Shown here in pieces: positions 1 to 8,271 of a stretch of DNA of 29,272 nt. Source of the stretch: CAZMLC01 sp964567125. GTDB lineage: Bacteria > Verrucomicrobiota > Kiritimatiellia > RFP12 > UBA1067. Each line of letters opens with the position of its first letter. The first letter of the stretch is position 1. Under the pieces are notes generated by a model. The model was given only the letters and a program-made list of their open reading frames with translations, was not told the origin of the DNA and made no database searches. The stretch covers positions 1-29,272 of the forward strand of contig CAZMLC010000031.1 in the NCBI GenBank assembly GCA_964567125.1, given 5' to 3'. A program made the position numbers and the translations under genes.

Positions 1-2
1 CG

Positions 3-365
3 CTGGCAATTCTCTGGTTCAGCGCGATTGCCTCCGCAATTGTGGATAACATTCCTCTTGTGATGGCAATGATCCCGCTGGTTCAGAGCATGACACCTGT
101 CTTTGCCAAGCAGATGGGGTTAGAGGGATCGGAAGTCCTCATTGCGCAGCGCATTTCGGAACCGCTTTTCTGGTCACTGGCACTGGGGGCCTGCTTGGGG
201 GGAAATGGGACCTTGGTGGGGGCTTCTGCAAATGTTGTGATTTCGCAGATCGCGAAGCGGAACAATCAGGGATTTACGTTTTGGGAATTTAGCCGGATCG
301 GTGTTCCGATGATGATCCTCAGTCTGATTTTCTGTACGGTTTATATCTATCTGCGTTATTTCTGA
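3..365 (+). CDS. ArsB/NhaD/SLC13-type ion permease, C-terminal part (5' end outside window)
   Basis: The window opens inside this gene; the frame is open from base 3 and ends in TGA at 363-365, leaving about 120 residues. The fragment begins LAILWFSAIASAIVDNIPLV, and the run SAIVDNIPLV followed by a glycine-rich GGNGTLVGASANVV stretch is the hallmark of the last transmembrane half-repeat of the ion transporter superfamily that includes ArsB, NhaD and the DASS/CitT carriers. The end is a hydrophobic helix closing in IYLRYF. It should be an inner-membrane anion or Na+/H+ transporter, but the substrate cannot be told from this part. No terminator is visible after the stop. The gene belongs to the chromosome left of the proposed island. 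Confidence 0.85.
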   Translation: MAILWFSAIASAIVDNIPLVMAMIPLVQSMTPVFAKQMGLEGSEVLIAQRISEPLFWSLALGACLGGNGTLVGASANVVISQIAKRNNQGFTFWEFSRIGVPMMILSLIFCTVYIYLRYF

Positions 366-441
366 TTCGCAATGAGGTGCGGGTACTCTTTGGAAAAAGA
401 AGGAATAAAGATGGCGTCAGCAGCCCTGTACTGTCCATGTT

Positions 442-633
442 TTAGATGCCTGTGCGTTTGCGTTCGGTGATGTCTTTTTCCAAGGCTCGGTTGGCTTGTT
501 CCAACTGTGCCATCTTGCGTTCCAGTTTATGGATGAAGACTTCGCTGTATTGCCTCAGCAGGGATTCTTCATTACCTGTCGGACTTTTTGCGGGGGAATA
601 CACGCGGTTTTTCCGGTTTTCCAAAACGTCTCA
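442..633 (-). pseudogene. Remnant resembling a sensor-kinase linker (coiled coil)
   Basis: On the minus strand a 63-codon open stretch runs from just after a TGA at 631-633 to TAA at 442-444. It has no ATG with a ribosome binding site near its beginning; only a TTG at 622-624 could serve. The product is a charged helix ending QLEQANRALEKDITERKR, a pattern typical of the coiled linker after PAS domains in histidine kinases and diguanylate cyclases (ITERKR type). It begins right at the partial tRNA copy, so it looks like a leftover piece of a longer gene rather than a working protein. It could also be a chance open frame. Confidence 0.3.
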
Positions 634-661
634 AAAAATGGTCGGAGCGGAGGGAGTTGAA
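629..661 (-). repeat. Partial tRNA-Pro 3' end, candidate distal attachment site
   Basis: These 33 bases are identical to 12487-12519, which cover the T-arm half, acceptor 3' strand, CCA end and about 10 bases downstream of the intact tRNA-Pro. The copy begins TCTCAAAAAATGG and continues with the acceptor bases TCGGAGCGGAGGGAGTTGAA, after which the tRNA similarity breaks off. Both copies have the same orientation. A truncated tRNA 3' end at a distance from the intact tRNA is the usual trace of site-specific integration at a tRNA gene. Confidence 0.75.
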
Positions 662-711
662 GGGGACCTTAGGGGAACCCACTTCTAAGAAATACAGAAC
701 AAAGTCGAATT

Positions 712-1905
712 TTAACCGTCGCCTTTCAGTGCTTGTTTAAGGTCTGCGAGACCGGCGTTCTCATAGTCATTCAGGCGTGCGATTTCCCTGATGGGAATGT
801 TTGGTCGCCAATCGGCTTCAAAAACGACCTTCTTGAAATCACCGTAGAGTATTCCTGACGCCAAATCGGTGACGATTCGGTCGATGATAACAGGCCACGG
901 CATGATCAGTGCTTCAGTTTTGGCTGAGCGGGACAAGGACTGGTCTATCGGCATGGTTCGAGGCGTGAGTACATGTCGCCTCGAAAGCAAACGCACGGCC
1001 TGACGAGGCAATAATGTACACAGTCGTCCGTCCCATAGGTCATCGTCGAGTACTAATCCTGCGTCATGTAATGCGGCAAGTTCCGAGACGTAGCTCTCCA
1101 TGTCACCGCCCTTCCAGTGGTAATCTTCTACGGTCAGCCCAGCTGCTGTCGCTTCTTCCTCCAGAACGTGCGTGCAGGTTGTCTCGCGCCGGATGCCGAC
1201 GGGGACTACAACACGGCGCACGCCGTCATCATGCCAGGCTTTAAGGACTTTTCGCAGCCCCCGTCGCCAACTGATGGCATACTGCGGCGCGCGGGTTTTC
1301 ACGGGCCTGTCGATAATGCAGACGACGCGGATGCCAGCATCTGAAATGGTTTCGATGACTGAGCGGTCATCGCCTTTCGGGGTGAACCAGAGGACACAGT
1401 CGGGCTCGTGCGCGATCACGCGGGCGGCCAGAGCAGGGTCTGTCTTGTCCTCTTCATGATAGAAAACGATGTCAGCCACGAATTGCGAACGTCGCAGCCG
1501 CTCTTCGGCTAACATCACGGCTTGTCTCACGTCAGGCACGTGTAAGAAACCGGGCAGCCAGACCATGATTGCTATCACACCGCGGACGCGTCCTTGAGGA
1601 GCGACCCCTCGTCGTGCGGGGATGATTGTGCGCGATCCGCGGATACGCACGATAGTGCCTTCGCGTTCCAGGCGGCGATATACCGCGCCAACCGTCCAAA
1701 GCGACACGCCAAAATAGACTGCCGTCTCTCGCACAGTGTGGAATAGTACGCCGCGCTTGTCTGTCTTCGCCCTCGCGGCCAGTCGCGCCAGCGTGTCGTG
1801 GACCAGATCCTGCTTGCATGCAACTTCTCTGAATCCCTTGAAGGGACCCAGCGCTTCAGCCAATGGCCGTAGACGAGTAAATCCTCCATGACTTTGCTGT
1901 GACAT
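712..1905 (-). CDS. GntR-type winged-helix regulator with LacI-like sensor domain
   Basis: The 397-residue protein has an N-terminal extension of about 45 residues. A winged helix-turn-helix follows (about residues 46-96, with FHTVRETAVYFGVSLWTVGA and a wing rich in R and G, ending SRTIIPA). From about residue 108 (GVIAIMVWLPGF) to the end there is a LacI/periplasmic-binding-protein-like ligand domain. This architecture fits sugar-responsive regulators. It is divergent from the symporter gene, with 265 bases between them that hold the tandem-repeat sites, so it is the obvious candidate to control the cluster. The ATG at 1903-1905 has no clear Shine-Dalgarno sequence. The effector is not predictable; a glycan breakdown product is the natural guess. 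No terminator is seen after the stop. Confidence 0.8.
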   Translation of the reverse strand: MSQQSHGGFTRLRPLAEALGPFKGFREVACKQDLVHDTLARLAARAKTDKRGVLFHTVRETAVYFGVSLWTVGAVYRRLEREGTIVRIRGSRTIIPARRGVAPQGRVRGVIAIMVWLPGFLHVPDVRQAVMLAEERLRRSQFVADIVFYHEEDKTDPALAARVIAHEPDCVLWFTPKGDDRSVIETISDAGIRVVCIIDRPVKTRAPQYAISWRRGLRKVLKAWHDDGVRRVVVPVGIRRETTCTHVLEEEATAAGLTVEDYHWKGGDMESYVSELAALHDAGLVLDDDLWDGRLCTLLPRQAVRLLSRRHVLTPRTMPIDQSLSRSAKTEALIMPWPVIIDRIVTDLASGILYGDFKKVVFEADWRPNIPIREIARLNDYENAGLADLKQALKGDG

Positions 1906-1958
1906 ATCTTGTAGTATGCCCGCTTCTCGTTTGGATTTCCAGCCCAGAGATTAATTTT

Positions 1959-1983
1959 TAACCGTCTTGTAACTGTCTTGCTT
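1959..1983 (+). promoter_or_regulatory. Tandem-repeat operator candidate, site 1
   Basis: Two direct copies, AACCGTCTTG (1960-1969) and AACTGTCTTG (1971-1980), lie 11 bases apart and are followed by CTT. The same block occurs at 3966-3990 with the same 11-base spacing. An inverted partial copy (AGACGGT, 2012-2018) lies just downstream. The site overlaps a possible -35 element (TTGCTT, 1978-1983) whose -10 would be TATAAT at 2003-2008, with a long 19-base spacer. It is probably bound by the adjacent regulator; this is inference. Confidence 0.6.
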
Positions 1984-2008
1984 TATGGGGAAAAACGAGT
2001 ATTATAAT
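1978..2008 (+). promoter_or_regulatory. Candidate promoter of the symporter operon
   Basis: TTGCTT (1978-1983) and a perfect TATAAT (2003-2008) are separated by 19 bases, longer than the ideal 17. The -35 overlaps the second half of the tandem repeat. The predicted leader to the symporter ATG is about 155 bases. Confidence 0.4.
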
Positions 2009-2170
2009 CTTAGACGGTAACGAAAATTATAAATGGCTGTTTTGTAGAGTCAACGCGCACGTAATAGATTGGCTCGGCCAGTTACGGATATCGGACAATT
2101 TGAAGCTGTAAATCGCGCGTCTCTCGCTTTTTGAGCCGCTGAACCGTAAACCGTTCTAACCACTGGGCTT

Positions 2171-3910
2171 ATGACGACTGATCTTCTCATCGCTGCGGGT
2201 TACTGCTTGACTGTTCCGCTCATTGGGCTGGCGCTTGCGCGTAAGGCTTCTGGGGGGCTGGACGCCTATTTTCTTGGCGGGCGGAAGTTCGGACCGTTTC
2301 TGATGGGTGTTTCGGGCATGACGGACTGGTTCGACCTCTCGGGTACCATGGTGATTACCTCGTTTCTCTTTCTGATGGGGCCGCGTGGACTATATGTTGA
2401 ATTTCGTGGCGGAGCGGTTCTGGCCCTCGCGTTTCTGATGCTTTGGGTCGGGAAATGGCATCGGAGGTCTGGTTGTATGACCGCGGCGGAGTGGATTGCT
2501 TTCCGCTTCGGAGGAGGCTCGTCCGCCCTTGTTTTGCGTACCGCGATCGCTCTCTTTAATGTGGTGGTCACGGTCGGCCTGCTGGCTTACATTGTTAAGG
2601 GTGCGCTGCTGTTTTTCGCTGTTCTGCTGCCGTACCCGCCAATGGTTGTGACGGCGCTAGTGACCTTAGCTGCGGTGGCTTATACAGTCGGGGCTGGTTT
2701 CTACGGCGTGACGATGACGAATCTCATTCATGGTGTGGTGATCCTTTCGGCCTGTCTGCTGGTCGGTGGCGCAGCGTGGCTGGCGGTCGGATCGGAAGGG
2801 TTTTCCGGCGACCTCGCGACCCGCGTCACGGGCGTGTCCGATTGGATGAGCGCTTGGCCCTCCGCGCACGTTTCAGGACTGCCTTCGGGATACGTGGGCT
2901 ACGAAGGGCTGTCCACATTCGCCGCACTTTGTCTATTACGGGCCGTTGTGGGCGGCATGGGGCTTGGGAACGAGACGCGTTACTTCGCGGCTCGAGACGA
3001 CCGCGCCTGCGGCGTGCAGACTTTGCTGCAGGGGCTCATGATCGCCTTCAGGTGGCCGATGATGATCGGATTCGCCGTGCTGGGCATTCTGCTGCTGGCG
3101 AAATCTCCGGCGGGCATGTCAGGAGCAATATCATCCGGGTTCGCGGAGCGCGTGATCCCGTCCGTTTTGGTTGACAGTCTGCCGCCGGTGATACGCGGCA
3201 TTGTGCTGGCCGCCTTGCTTGCGGCGATGATGTCTACGCTGGCCTGCGCGGTCAACAGCGCAGCGGCCACTTGTGTGCGAGACCTGTACCAGAACCTGTT
3301 TCGTCCGCAGGCCGGACACCGCGAACTGATGGGGGCCTCTTATCTGAGTTCGCTCCTGATCGCTGCGTTGGGCTTCTGGGGCGGCGTCGGCGCGCCCGAC
3401 CTGAACCGGCTTTGCGCCTGGTTGGCGATGGGGCTTACGGCCGGCAATTGCGCACCGATGTTCCTGCGCCTTTATTGGGGACGATGCAACGCGGTCGGGG
3501 CGGCAGCGGGGATTTTTTGCGGGATGGCGGGAACCCTTACGCAGCGCGTCTGTTTCCCGGGGTGGGGCGAGGGCTTGCAATTCGCGGTCGCGGCGGGGTG
3601 TTCGCTGGCGGGTACGGTAGTGGGCTCTCTGTTGACTGCGCCTGTGCCAGAAGCGGTGGTTGAGCGTTTTGTCCGCGTCACGCGGCCCTTCGGGTTCTGG
3701 GGAAAATACGCGCGGCTGTTGAGCGATGAAGATCGACGCGAGCACCGTCGCGACCTCGTCTCCGTGCCTTTCGTGATGCTGGCGCAGGTCACGCTTTTTC
3801 TCTTCGCTATGCAGGTGGTGTTGCGCGATGTAACCGGTGCCGCGGCCAGCGGATCCCTCTGCCTGTGCGCGTGTTGCATGGTCTGGCGAATCTGGGGACG
3901 CCATTTGTAG
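2171..3910 (+). CDS. Sodium:solute symporter (SSS family)
   Basis: A 579-residue polytopic membrane protein with about 13-14 hydrophobic helices. The N-terminal ARKASGGLDAYFLGGRKFG followed by GMTDWFDLSGT is typical of the SSS (SLC5-like) family, in which this region contributes to the sodium site. The loop GNETRYFAARDD and the segment AALLAAMMSTLACAVNSAAA also match the family core. It should import a sugar, acidic sugar or other organic solute with Na+ across the inner membrane. It is the first gene of the island cluster and is divergent from the regulator; the secreted enzymes downstream would supply its substrate. The Shine-Dalgarno sequence before the ATG is poor. The substrate is not predictable from sequence alone. 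Confidence 0.88.
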   Translation: MTTDLLIAAGYCLTVPLIGLALARKASGGLDAYFLGGRKFGPFLMGVSGMTDWFDLSGTMVITSFLFLMGPRGLYVEFRGGAVLALAFLMLWVGKWHRRSGCMTAAEWIAFRFGGGSSALVLRTAIALFNVVVTVGLLAYIVKGALLFFAVLLPYPPMVVTALVTLAAVAYTVGAGFYGVTMTNLIHGVVILSACLLVGGAAWLAVGSEGFSGDLATRVTGVSDWMSAWPSAHVSGLPSGYVGYEGLSTFAALCLLRAVVGGMGLGNETRYFAARDDRACGVQTLLQGLMIAFRWPMMIGFAVLGILLLAKSPAGMSGAISSGFAERVIPSVLVDSLPPVIRGIVLAALLAAMMSTLACAVNSAAATCVRDLYQNLFRPQAGHRELMGASYLSSLLIAALGFWGGVGAPDLNRLCAWLAMGLTAGNCAPMFLRLYWGRCNAVGAAAGIFCGMAGTLTQRVCFPGWGEGLQFAVAAGCSLAGTVVGSLLTAPVPEAVVERFVRVTRPFGFWGKYARLLSDEDRREHRRDLVSVPFVMLAQVTLFLFAMQVVLRDVTGAAASGSLCLCACCMVWRIWGRHL

Positions 3911-3965
3911 TGAAAGGCATGTCAGCGCCGGTTCCCGATTGGAGTTCCAGTCATAATACATTTTC

Positions 3966-3990
3966 TAACTGTCTGGCAACTGTCTTGCTT
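3966..3990 (+). promoter_or_regulatory. Tandem-repeat operator candidate, site 2
   Basis: AACTGTCTGG (3967-3976) and AACTGTCTTG (3978-3987), 11 bases apart and followed by CTT, repeat the arrangement at 1959-1983 almost base for base, including the preceding T-rich stretch. It lies between the symporter stop and the secreted-protein start, so it probably marks a second regulated promoter. The -10 element is not clear. Confidence 0.6.
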
Positions 3991-4063
3991 GTCTCTCGTT
4001 AACGAATGGAGTACTTTGGACTCAGATAACGACAAGTCTCATGTCGAACGAAAGGGTGATAAC

Positions 4064-5752
4064 ATGATAACAAAGTGTAAATTGTCTGTTTTGATCGCCG
4101 CTGCGCTAACGGTTATTCTCGCAGGGATGGCTCTCGCCGATTACCATGTGGACCCCGTCTCCGGCAACAATAACAACGACGGTCTTAGCCACGATACGGC
4201 CTTCAAGTCTGGTGCCAAGGCGTGGGGCGTGGCCTGCGCCGCGAACGCCGCGCAGACACCGTTCACCGAAGTCTCCGTCGTTCGGTTCTGGCCTGGCAGC
4301 AATCCCGCAGTCACCAATTCGCTGGGCAGCGGTAGCCTCACACCATCGCTTACAAACGGGATCGCAATTGTCGGCGAAGGCGCGTCTCCCGTGCCGGTTA
4401 CCTCGGCTTCCTTCAGCGTCGGACTCAACACGGAGGGACCTGCGGAACTGACATTCACCAACGTCGCCCTCTCCTCCGAAACGGGACGCACGCTCACAAT
4501 CGGGTCTTCTGGCAACGACAACCCCGCCTCGACCGGGAGGGTGTCGCTGGCCGGCGGCTCGTTCATCTGGAAAGGGCCGCTTTCGGCGGGCATCGCCGGC
4601 TATAACTCGTGCGCGTCAGGCGAACTGGATCTGCGCGACGCCACCGGTCCCGTCCAGTTGGGGCCTGATGAGAGCACCAGCGTCGGGACAATCGACCTGA
4701 TAGTCGGTAACGCTCCGGGAGCCAACGCTTCCGTCCGAGGCCTCATTGACCTGCGGACGGAGATACCCGTGCAGGTGCGGTACCGCGGGGTTTCCGTCGC
4801 TAATAACGCGAACAATGCCTACGGAGCCATCCTGTTCGGATCCAACGCCGCGTTTCTTCCGATCCGCATGGTGAACATCGGGAACGCCGCCGCCGACAGT
4901 TGCGCCACGGGGATTGTATCGGTCGCGGGGGGCGGCAGATGCCGGATCGAGATCAACCTGACCGACGGCATCAGCATCGGCTGCAACGCATCGGCGGCCA
5001 GTACTGGCACTGCGTACGGCATTCTCGATCTGGGTGCGGTAGAGGATCCCATAACGTTGGAAATGAGCGGCGATTTGACTGTCGGCAACAACGGGGCCTC
5101 GTCCTACGGCATTCTGGATGCGGGGGCTTCAACCAATCTCACCTGCGCTTTTCTCAAACGGGTTTACATCGGTACCGGTGGCACCGCTACGAACAACTAT
5201 GGACGCGTGACGCTCGGGAGCGGCGCAGGTATTGCCGGAGGAGGAGCCTACGAGCAGTACATCGGGAACGGGTCTCCGGTTGCGGAGTCGAACCGCGGCT
5301 TGCTGGAACTCAACGGTATGGAACTTGCGGTGACCAACCGGATCAACATATCCCGTTCCGGCGCGGTACGCGTGCGCGTGGACGGTAAGTCCGCAGGTCT
5401 GATCTTCAGGGACGGTACACTGGCCTCGCGCATGAGCGTCAACGCCCTGTCGCTGGTCGCGGACGGGGGCGGCTACAGCATCATGTTTGTCGCGCCGCCG
5501 CCGGAAAAAAAGGCTGTTCTGGACGCAGGTGCGGCGGACTCGGTCTGCTGGGGGTTCAAGTGGGCGGGCAATCACGTGTCAGACGTGAACACGCTGATTG
5601 CCGACGGACGCATGGCTTACGACACCTCCGCTCTCGATGCAACGGCCGCGACCGCGACGGGCGTTTTCTACGACGCAGCGACGGACGCCACGTACGTTGG
5701 CTTCTACACACGCGAACGTGGTCCTCGTGGCACCGTGATTCGCATCATGTAA
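4064..5752 (+). CDS. Secreted repeat-rich beta-helix-like protein
   Basis: The start is placed at ATG 4064, preceded by AAAGGGTG and giving a clean signal peptide (MITKCKLSVLIAAALTVILA, cleavage after about ADA or ALA-D); the frame is open upstream to 3989 but that part adds only a hydrophilic leader. The mature protein opens YHVDPVSGNNNNDGLSHDTA, like the start of many right-handed beta-helix (pectin-lyase-like) proteins. The middle holds recurring rungs of about 35-45 residues with YGILDLG, YGILDAG, ISIGCN, LTVGNN and VYIGTG elements, rich in G, N, A and T. It ends GPRGTVIRIM. No autotransporter barrel or catalytic motif is visible. It may bind or scaffold glycan at the cell surface, or be a degenerate lyase. 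The function is not known; its place in the cluster suggests a role in glycan use. Confidence 0.75.
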   Translation: MITKCKLSVLIAAALTVILAGMALADYHVDPVSGNNNNDGLSHDTAFKSGAKAWGVACAANAAQTPFTEVSVVRFWPGSNPAVTNSLGSGSLTPSLTNGIAIVGEGASPVPVTSASFSVGLNTEGPAELTFTNVALSSETGRTLTIGSSGNDNPASTGRVSLAGGSFIWKGPLSAGIAGYNSCASGELDLRDATGPVQLGPDESTSVGTIDLIVGNAPGANASVRGLIDLRTEIPVQVRYRGVSVANNANNAYGAILFGSNAAFLPIRMVNIGNAAADSCATGIVSVAGGGRCRIEINLTDGISIGCNASAASTGTAYGILDLGAVEDPITLEMSGDLTVGNNGASSYGILDAGASTNLTCAFLKRVYIGTGGTATNNYGRVTLGSGAGIAGGGAYEQYIGNGSPVAESNRGLLELNGMELAVTNRINISRSGAVRVRVDGKSAGLIFRDGTLASRMSVNALSLVADGGGYSIMFVAPPPEKKAVLDAGAADSVCWGFKWAGNHVSDVNTLIADGRMAYDTSALDATAATATGVFYDAATDATYVGFYTRERGPRGTVIRIM

Positions 5753-5810
5753 AAGAAGAACAGGGAAGTGAGATTAGGCAATGCAGTATGTTGATGGAGA
5801 CAAAACACAC

Positions 5811-8108
5811 ATGAAGGTCATCATTCTTCTCGCATGTGCGGGATTTGCCGTTATCGCTGAAGCACAAAAGCCCCGTATTGCGCTTCTGCTGGGGGAAAAG
5901 GGGTCGCACCACGACGAGTTCAATAACGCGTTGAGCACGCTGGGGTGGGACGCCGACCGTTATCGGTGTACGACAAACGACATGCGGAAACTCGCCGACA
6001 ATCTTGGCAATTACGACATGCTCGTCGCGGCACCTCTCTTTTGGCCTCAGCCGCCAGACAATAAGGATTCGAAGGCTTTTCGGGCGTTTGTTGAGAATGG
6101 CGGGCTGATTGCCGTGACGGACGGCAGCTACCCGGCTGGCCGCGCTTGGCTGGCCGGAATCGACCCCCGGTTCGGGGGGCTTGAGACGGGTAAATGCAAC
6201 TCGTCGCAGTGGACGGTGAACGGCTATGCGGCGGACGCTGAACCACCGCATCCATTACGGTTTTTTCCGTGTCACATCAGCGAGCCCAACAGTTGGCCCC
6301 ATTTTCTCGAGCCGCCAAAGGATACGAAATGGCAGACGGTAGCGAAATGCAGCGAGGGGTTTCCCGTCACCTTCGCTCAGACGGTCGGCAAGGGGCTGGT
6401 CTCGCTTTCCGCCTTGCGGCAGCCGGGGACGAAGCAGTTCGTCAACTTTTACGCCTGCCTGCAACTGACGCGCGCGGGTATTGCGCTGAAATCGTTTGAT
6501 CTGCCGCAGCCCGCCTTTGGCGATGGGAAAATGCGGCTTGTGTTCGAGGGCAGTGCGCCGAAAAATGCGTGCGGATTCATTTACGAGGTCGTCCCGGAAA
6601 ACGGCAAACCCCAGAAATTTGAGGGAGAAGTCACGGACACGGTCTTTGAGCTTCCCTACCGGATCACGGTTCGCGGGGCGGTCACGACACGCTTATTCCT
6701 CAAAAACGATGGACAGAAGATTCAGCTCTTCGAGCGCAAGGCCGAACTACCGCAACTGTTGACCGTAACGCCGCCCGCCTACCGCGGCATTCTATCGACT
6801 GCGCGACGCTTTTCTTCAGTCAACTTCGGTGTCACGTTGGCACCCGATGAGGAGAAAGTGGCTGGCGCGGGCATCAATTTCGCGGTATTTGACCCTTGCG
6901 GCAATCAGGTCGCGTCGACCAATATTGTGCTGGCGACGAATAACGTTCAACTCGCTTGGCGCCAACCTGTGCTATTGGATAAGTCGCTGACGGCGGGGAA
7001 CTACACGTTGAAGGCCTCGCTGAAGGATCTTAAGAACGCACGCAAAACACTCGCGGATGCAGAGACTTGCTTCCGGATACTCGCGCCATCTCCGGCGCAG
7101 ACGATTGTCGATGAAGACGGCACCCTCCTTGTCAACGGCAAGCCGTTCTTTCCTCTTGGGCTTTATCATGTTCCGACTGGTGATTATAAGGACGTCTCGA
7201 TGCTGGGAATAAATACTGTCCAATTCTGGGCGTGGCATACGGGCGTTGACGCTTTCGGTGTAAGCCGGGGTCTCGCCAAGGCTTCCGCGAACGGGCTCAA
7301 AGTTGTTTACGAATTCAACCATAAACGCAGACGCATTTATAAGGACGTTGTTGAGAATCACGGAGCCAATCCGGCTATACTGATGTGGTACGGGGTGGAC
7401 GAGCCTTCGGAAGGCAGCTATGGGGTGGCGGAAGAACTGCGGAGCACGCTTCACGAGGCGGATGAGAATCATCCGGTCTACACAGTGTCCTGCCGCGAGG
7501 ATGCGTATGCAGAGCACGCTTCATTTGCCGATGTGTTTGCGATTGACCCCTACGGGGAACCGAAAAAAGCCGTCGAGTGCCTTCCTCTGGCGGTTGCCGC
7601 TTTGAAGGGCATGAAGCCACTCATCTTCGTGCCTGGCGCGTTCGGTAAGGAGGAGACGCCGGAAGAGATGCGTGCGACCGCTTACCTCGCCCTGACGTGC
7701 GACGCGCGCGGTATCATCTGGTATCCTTGGTCTCAGGCGGGCGGTGGCAAGATCGGGATCGGCTGCAAGAACAGCCCCGAACAGCAGGCGACCATTTCCA
7801 ATATCTGTGCAGAGGTGACCGCGATGCTTCCCGCATTGACGGCACCGGTGCGTGTACCATTCGCATCGGAGGACGGCAGGCTTCGGTGCCTGTACGCGCA
7901 AGGCCCGAAACGTTACGTGCTGATGGTCAATAGTACGCCGGAGAAACTGGAAACAGTAGCGCTTCTCCCCACTCTTACCCCGGGAGTGAAGAAGACCAAC
8001 GCAAAGATGAAGGACTACTTCAAGATGAGCGAGGAGGTTGTCGATGTGAATGAGGGGGTATTCCGCATTGATCTGGAACCATACGGGACGCGCGTGTACA
8101 CATGGTGA
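5811..8108 (+). CDS. Secreted TIM-barrel glycoside hydrolase-like protein
   Basis: ATG 5811 is chosen because GGAGA lies 10 bases upstream and the product begins with a signal peptide (MKVIILLACAGFAVIAEAQ); an in-frame ATG at 5781 would add 10 polar residues. The 765-residue protein starts with an alpha/beta domain like ThuA or glutamine amidotransferases (about 20-190, RIALLLGEKG), continues with beta-sandwich regions, and has a TIM-barrel domain from about 435 to 690. That barrel opens LVNGKPFFPLGLYHV, as in GH2/GH5-type enzymes. PAILMWYGVDEPS (E531) sits where such clan GH-A enzymes carry the acid/base glutamate (NEP motif). A short beta domain ends the protein. The substrate and exact GH family are not assignable. 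Its TGA overlaps the ATG of the following GH92 fragment. Confidence 0.75.
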   Translation: MKVIILLACAGFAVIAEAQKPRIALLLGEKGSHHDEFNNALSTLGWDADRYRCTTNDMRKLADNLGNYDMLVAAPLFWPQPPDNKDSKAFRAFVENGGLIAVTDGSYPAGRAWLAGIDPRFGGLETGKCNSSQWTVNGYAADAEPPHPLRFFPCHISEPNSWPHFLEPPKDTKWQTVAKCSEGFPVTFAQTVGKGLVSLSALRQPGTKQFVNFYACLQLTRAGIALKSFDLPQPAFGDGKMRLVFEGSAPKNACGFIYEVVPENGKPQKFEGEVTDTVFELPYRITVRGAVTTRLFLKNDGQKIQLFERKAELPQLLTVTPPAYRGILSTARRFSSVNFGVTLAPDEEKVAGAGINFAVFDPCGNQVASTNIVLATNNVQLAWRQPVLLDKSLTAGNYTLKASLKDLKNARKTLADAETCFRILAPSPAQTIVDEDGTLLVNGKPFFPLGLYHVPTGDYKDVSMLGINTVQFWAWHTGVDAFGVSRGLAKASANGLKVVYEFNHKRRRIYKDVVENHGANPAILMWYGVDEPSEGSYGVAEELRSTLHEADENHPVYTVSCREDAYAEHASFADVFAIDPYGEPKKAVECLPLAVAALKGMKPLIFVPGAFGKEETPEEMRATAYLALTCDARGIIWYPWSQAGGGKIGIGCKNSPEQQATISNICAEVTAMLPALTAPVRVPFASEDGRLRCLYAQGPKRYVLMVNSTPEKLETVALLPTLTPGVKKTNAKMKDYFKMSEEVVDVNEGVFRIDLEPYGTRVYTW

Positions 8109-8218
8109 ATGCGATGGTGAAGGCGATTTGCATGGTCACCGTTGTTTTGTGGGCGGCGCAGTCGGCAGTGGCTGTACGGCCAGATTACACACGGTTTGTT
8201 GACCCGTTTGTCGGTTGA
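8102..8218 (+). pseudogene. Truncated GH92 head (signal peptide plus first motif)
   Basis: The ATG at 8102 overlaps the stop of the preceding gene (CATGGTGA), as in a coupled operon gene. The 38-residue product is a signal peptide (about MVKAICMVTVVLWAAQSAVA) followed by RPDYTRFVDPFVG and then TGA. The intact GH92 protein downstream has the same layout: signal peptide, then DYVRIVDPFIGCSEKG. So this is the start of a second GH92 gene cut off right after its first conserved motif; the sequence that follows does not continue GH92 in any frame. The DNA differs clearly from the intact copy, so it is not a recent duplicate. Confidence 0.6.
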
Positions 8219-8259
8219 GCCGGAGGATAGGGGTCAGTCACGATAAAACATGAGGGGAT

Positions 8260-8271
8260 AAGATGCGCGTG
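8260..8271 (+). repeat. 12-bp direct repeat, left copy (spans the phosphoesterase start)
   Basis: AAGATGCGCGTG is found here, over the ATG of the phosphoesterase gene, and again at 9532-9543 immediately after its stop codon. The two copies bracket exactly one coding sequence. Confidence 0.5.

Noticed and set aside
446..688. Plus-strand ORF with SQKMVGAEGVEGDL
   Set aside because: Its end is the antisense of the partial tRNA copy, and the rest shadows the kinase-like remnant on the other strand.
3131..3961. Minus-strand open frame opposite the symporter
   Set aside because: The composition is that of an antisense shadow, and the plus-strand frame encodes a clear SSS transporter.
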